DNA of 64,000 bases from Pseudomonadota bacterium (GTDB lineage Bacteria > Pseudomonadota > Gammaproteobacteria > Burkholderiales > Burkholderiaceae_C). Shown one piece after another: positions 61,325-64,000 of the stretch (the first letter of the stretch is position 1; each line of letters begins with the position of its first letter). Location of the stretch: NCBI GenBank assembly GCA_022566735.1, contig JADFIG010000001.1, positions 310,001-374,000 of the forward strand, in the 5' to 3' direction. A program made the translations under genes and the position numbers. Below the pieces are notes generated by a model, which saw only the letters and a program-made list of their open reading frames with translations, was not told the origin of the DNA and did not search any database.

Positions 61325-62967
61325 GTGCCTCCCAGCCTTTGCTGGACGTCCGAGACCTGCGCATCGCCTTTGGGGACCGCGAGGTGGTCCATGGCGTCAA
61401 CCTCAGCCTGGCGGCGGGCGAGAAGCTGGCCCTGGTGGGCGAGTCCGGCTCGGGCAAATCCATCACCGCCATGAGCCTGTTGCGCCTGGTGGGCGATGCG
61501 CGCGTCAGCGGGCAGGCCCTCTTCCACGTGCCGGACGCGCAGGGGGGGCAGGAGGCTGGCCCGCGGGACCTGCTGACGCTGCCCGAGCGCGAGTTGCGCG
61601 GCGTGCGTGGCCGCGACATCGCCGTCATCTTCCAGGAGCCGATGACGGCACTCAACCCGCTGTTTCCCATCGGTGACCAGATCGCCGAGGTCATCGAGCT
61701 GCACCAGGCGGTGCCGCGCGCCCAGGCCTGGGAGCGCGCTGTGGCCCTGCTGGCCACCACCGGCATCCCAGAGCCCGAGCGGCGCGCGCGCAGCTACCCG
61801 CACCAGCTCTCCGGCGGACAACGCCAGCGCGCCATGATCGCCATGGCCCTGGCCTGCCAGCCCAAGGTCCTCCTGGCCGATGAGCCCACCACGGCCCTGG
61901 ACGTGAGCTTGCGCGGCCAGGTGCTGGGCCTGCTGGGTGACTTGCAGCGCAGCCATGGCATGGCCGTGCTGATGATCACCCACGACCTGCACCTGGTGCG
62001 CCGTTTCGCCGACCGCGTGGCGGTGATGGAGCACGGTGTCATCGTCGAAACCGGGCCGGTGGCCGAGGTCTTTGCCAAGCCGCAGCACGCTTACACGCGC
62101 AAGCTGCTGGACAGCCGCCCGCGCCGTGACCCGCAGCCCTTGCCCGAGACCCAGGCGCCGCCGGTGATCTCCGCGCGGGGCTTGCGCGTGCGCTACCCGG
62201 TGCCGCGACCGGGCCTGGCGGGCTGGTTCCGCGCGGGGCGGTTCGATGCGGTCAAGGATGTGTCCTTCGACGTGCCTGCGGGCCGCACGCTCGGGGTGAT
62301 CGGCGAATCCGGCTCGGGCAAATCGACCCTGGCGCTGGCCACCCTGGGGCTGCAGGCGTGCGAGGGCGAGCTGTCGGTGGCCGGCGGGCGTTGGCGCTTC
62401 CAGGCCGCGGCCGACCGGCCTTTGCGCCGCGCCGTGCAGGTCGTCTTCCAGGACCCGTTCTCCTCGCTGTCACCGCGCATGACGGTCGAAGAAATCGTCG
62501 CGGAGGGGCTGGAGATCCACCAGCCCGAGCTGACGTCGGCACAGCGCCAGGCGCGTGTGCGCGCCGTGCTCGACGAGGTGGGCCTGAGCGAGGCGCAGTT
62601 TCCGGGGCTGCTGCAACGCTACCCGCACGCGTTCTCGGGCGGGCAGCGCCAGCGCCTGGCCCTGGCGCGCGCCCTGGTGCTGGAGCCGCAGGTGCTGGTG
62701 CTCGACGAGCCGACCAGCGCGCTGGACGTGACCATCCAGAAGCAGATCCTGACTTTGTTGCAGCGCCTGCAGCGCGAGCGCGGCTTGAGTTTCCTGCTCA
62801 TCACGCACGATGTGGAGGTCGTCGCGGCGATGGCGCACGAGGTCATCGTGATGAAGTCCGGCGAGATCGTCGAGCACGGGCCCGCAGCGCAGGTGCTGGG
62901 CGCGCCGGCGCACGCCTACACGCAAGGCCTGATCGCCGCCAGCCTGGTGACCGAGCCCTGGGCCTGA
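61321..62967 (+). CDS. yejF: Peptide ABC transporter ATPase YejF-like (two ATPase domains fused)
   Basis: A 548-residue protein with two ABC domains. Walker A is GESGSGKSIT (about 42) and GESGSGKSTL (about 325); signatures are LSGGQRQR (about 160) and FSGGQRQR (about 440); Walker B is VLLADEPTTALDV and VLVLDEPTSALDV. Fusion of both ATPases in one chain is the YejF arrangement. It completes the importer operon. Confidence 0.95.
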   Translation: MSASQPLLDVRDLRIAFGDREVVHGVNLSLAAGEKLALVGESGSGKSITAMSLLRLVGDARVSGQALFHVPDAQGGQEAGPRDLLTLPERELRGVRGRDIAVIFQEPMTALNPLFPIGDQIAEVIELHQAVPRAQAWERAVALLATTGIPEPERRARSYPHQLSGGQRQRAMIAMALACQPKVLLADEPTTALDVSLRGQVLGLLGDLQRSHGMAVLMITHDLHLVRRFADRVAVMEHGVIVETGPVAEVFAKPQHAYTRKLLDSRPRRDPQPLPETQAPPVISARGLRVRYPVPRPGLAGWFRAGRFDAVKDVSFDVPAGRTLGVIGESGSGKSTLALATLGLQACEGELSVAGGRWRFQAAADRPLRRAVQVVFQDPFSSLSPRMTVEEIVAEGLEIHQPELTSAQRQARVRAVLDEVGLSEAQFPGLLQRYPHAFSGGQRQRLALARALVLEPQVLVLDEPTSALDVTIQKQILTLLQRLQRERGLSFLLITHDVEVVAAMAHEVIVMKSGEIVEHGPAAQVLGAPAHAYTQGLIAASLVTEPWA

Positions 62968-62972
62968 GCGCG

Positions 62973-63266
62973 TCAGATGCCCATCTTGCCCAGGCGGTCC
63001 ATCAGCTCGCGCAAGGTGCCCACCAGGTAGGGGTGCTCGGTCTCCAGCCGCGCTTCCAGCGTCCGGGCCAACTCGTTGATGTCTGCTTGTTCGCCCGTGG
63101 CTGGGGCGGCGGTCGCCGTTGAGGCCTCGCTGCCTTCTGCCAGCAGCCGGTGGATGTCCTGATCAAGGGCCTGCAAGGCTTGCTTGAGCGAGGCATCCAC
63201 CTGGGGGGCGGCCGAGAGCTCGGCGTGCAGGCGCTCCAGCAGCGCGCTCAGTTCCTGACGGTTCAT
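62973..63266 (-). CDS. DUF4404 family protein
   Basis: A 97-residue helical protein starting MNRQELSALLERLHAELS and ending HPYLVGTLRELMDRLGKMGI, the DUF4404 pattern. An Ala/Thr-rich linker (about 47-57) separates two helical halves. Cytoplasmic; function unknown. AAGGAGAACC precedes the ATG. It faces yejF tail to tail with five bases between. Confidence 0.85.
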   Translation of the reverse strand: MNRQELSALLERLHAELSAAPQVDASLKQALQALDQDIHRLLAEGSEASTATAAPATGEQADINELARTLEARLETEHPYLVGTLRELMDRLGKMGI

Positions 63267-63407
63267 GGAAACGGTTCTCCTTGTCGGACCATTCTGCCAA
63301 GTCCCCGTCGGGATGCAAGCCAGCGGGGCCGGTGTGTGTGGCGGATGTGACCCACCTCACGGCTGGGGCCCTGTCCACCGTGCCCACAGCGTGCGCCGAT
63401 GGTCGCC

Positions 63408-64000
63408 TCAAGCCCGGGCCTGCAGCACGCCGCCCTGCATGTCGCCGCGGTGCTGGTCGTAGAGCCGCCGCACCCAGGCCATGGCCGGGCGCTCGGCCCA
63501 GGCGGCCAGGGCGCCGCGCATGCCCTCCTGGTAGGCTGGATCGCCATAGACCGGGTGCTGGCGCGGGCAGGCCAGCGGGGCCAGCAGGGACGCGGCGGTG
63601 ATGTCGGCCACGGTGAGCGCCTCGCCCACCAGGTGGCGGCGGCCATCGGCGATTTCGCGGTCCAGCCACTCCACCGCCAGGCGGATGCGGTCCTCGGCCA
63701 GGGCCACGCGCGCCGGGTTGATCGCCAGCTTGCGGCGGAAGGCCCAGCGCAACACCGGGTAGCCCAGGCGGATGGCCGTGGCCTGCCAGGGCGGGGCATG
63801 GTCGGTCCACAGCTTGACGATGTGCGCGTCCGACACGCCGAAGCTGTGCGCGTACAGGTAACGGGCCACGTCCTTGCCGATGGCGTCGAAACGCTGTTCG
63901 ACCTCGCGCAAGGCGGCCTCGTGCTCGCAAGGCATCAGGGGCAGGGGGCCGCGCTCCTGCTGCAGCCAGCGCAGGATGCGGGGGCTGTCCTGGATGGCTT
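63408..64000 (-). CDS. Glutathione S-transferase family protein (5' end outside window)
   Basis: The frame is open to the right edge; 197 residues are visible. The N-terminal thioredoxin fold is cut, leaving its end (SPRILRWLQQERGPLPL). The all-helical C-terminal GST domain is complete with RHLVGEALTVADITAASLLA, which contains the conserved N-capping box. Substrate unknown. Confidence 0.88.
   Translation of the reverse strand, partial: AIQDSPRILRWLQQERGPLPLMPCEHEAALREVEQRFDAIGKDVARYLYAHSFGVSDAHIVKLWTDHAPPWQATAIRLGYPVLRWAFRRKLAINPARVALAEDRIRLAVEWLDREIADGRRHLVGEALTVADITAASLLAPLACPRQHPVYGDPAYQEGMRGALAAWAERPAMAWVRRLYDQHRGDMQGGVLQARA

Overview
The window is chromosomal DNA from a G+C-rich betaproteobacterium. 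Most third codon positions are G or C, and the gene sets (icd-csp-clpS-clpA, the ccoI-to-hemN respiratory block, cysI-DUF934-cysHDN-cobA, and small DUF4148 and DUF4404 proteins) point to Burkholderiales, Comamonadaceae or a close relative. This placement rests on recalled gene content, not on a search. No prophage, insertion sequence, CRISPR array or integrase was seen. It reads as dense core chromosome, with many 1- or 4-base stop/start overlaps.

Layout. 0-6.4 kb: the 3' part of tamB, with in-frame hexanucleotide repeats; a CsoR-family repressor with DUF3422; a DUF3592 protein; a YfbR-type nucleotidase. 6.3-12.1 kb: an arginine-to-glutamate module (ornithine cyclodeaminase, arginase, PutA) with a divergent Lrp/AsnC regulator. 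12.1-15.4 kb: tRNA-Asn and a TonB-dependent receptor behind a clear TPP riboswitch, so probably a thiamin-compound transporter. 15.4-24 kb: ferredoxin reductase, ferredoxin and the assimilatory sulfate pathway (cobA, cysN, cysD, cysH, DUF934, cysI, TSUP permease). 24-25.6 kb: a patatin-like lipoprotein and a DUF192 protein.

25.6-37.3 kb is a micro-oxic respiration island: ccoI, ccoS, ccoN, ccoO, ccoQ (45 aa), ccoP, ccoG, a FixH-like protein, a small membrane protein, fnr, hemN and a UreH/DsbD-like membrane protein. Three FNR boxes lie before ccoN, before ccoG and between fnr and hemN. The ccoG leader also holds a nested palindrome whose core matches the palindrome in front of the CsoR-family gene at 4.8-5.1 kb. 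This suggests joint oxygen and metal (or thiol) control of ccoG.

37.4-57.3 kb: icd, a cold-shock protein with a C-terminal tail, clpS-clpA, lpxH, two cyclophilins, an L,D-transpeptidase and a TPR protein that seem to share a C-terminal domain, cysS, a DNA glycosylase, accA, tilS, lysC, tRNA-Ser, rdgC, an alpha/beta hydrolase, an M14 peptidase and an LD-carboxypeptidase. 57.3-63 kb: a complete YejABEF-type peptide importer. 63-64 kb: a DUF4404 protein and a glutathione S-transferase cut by the right edge.

Most promising leads: the TPP-switched TonB receptor; the shared CsoR-type palindrome linking a repressor with an atypical ligand set to ccoG; the palindrome over the icd promoter; and the apparent domain sharing between the L,D-transpeptidase and its TPR neighbour.
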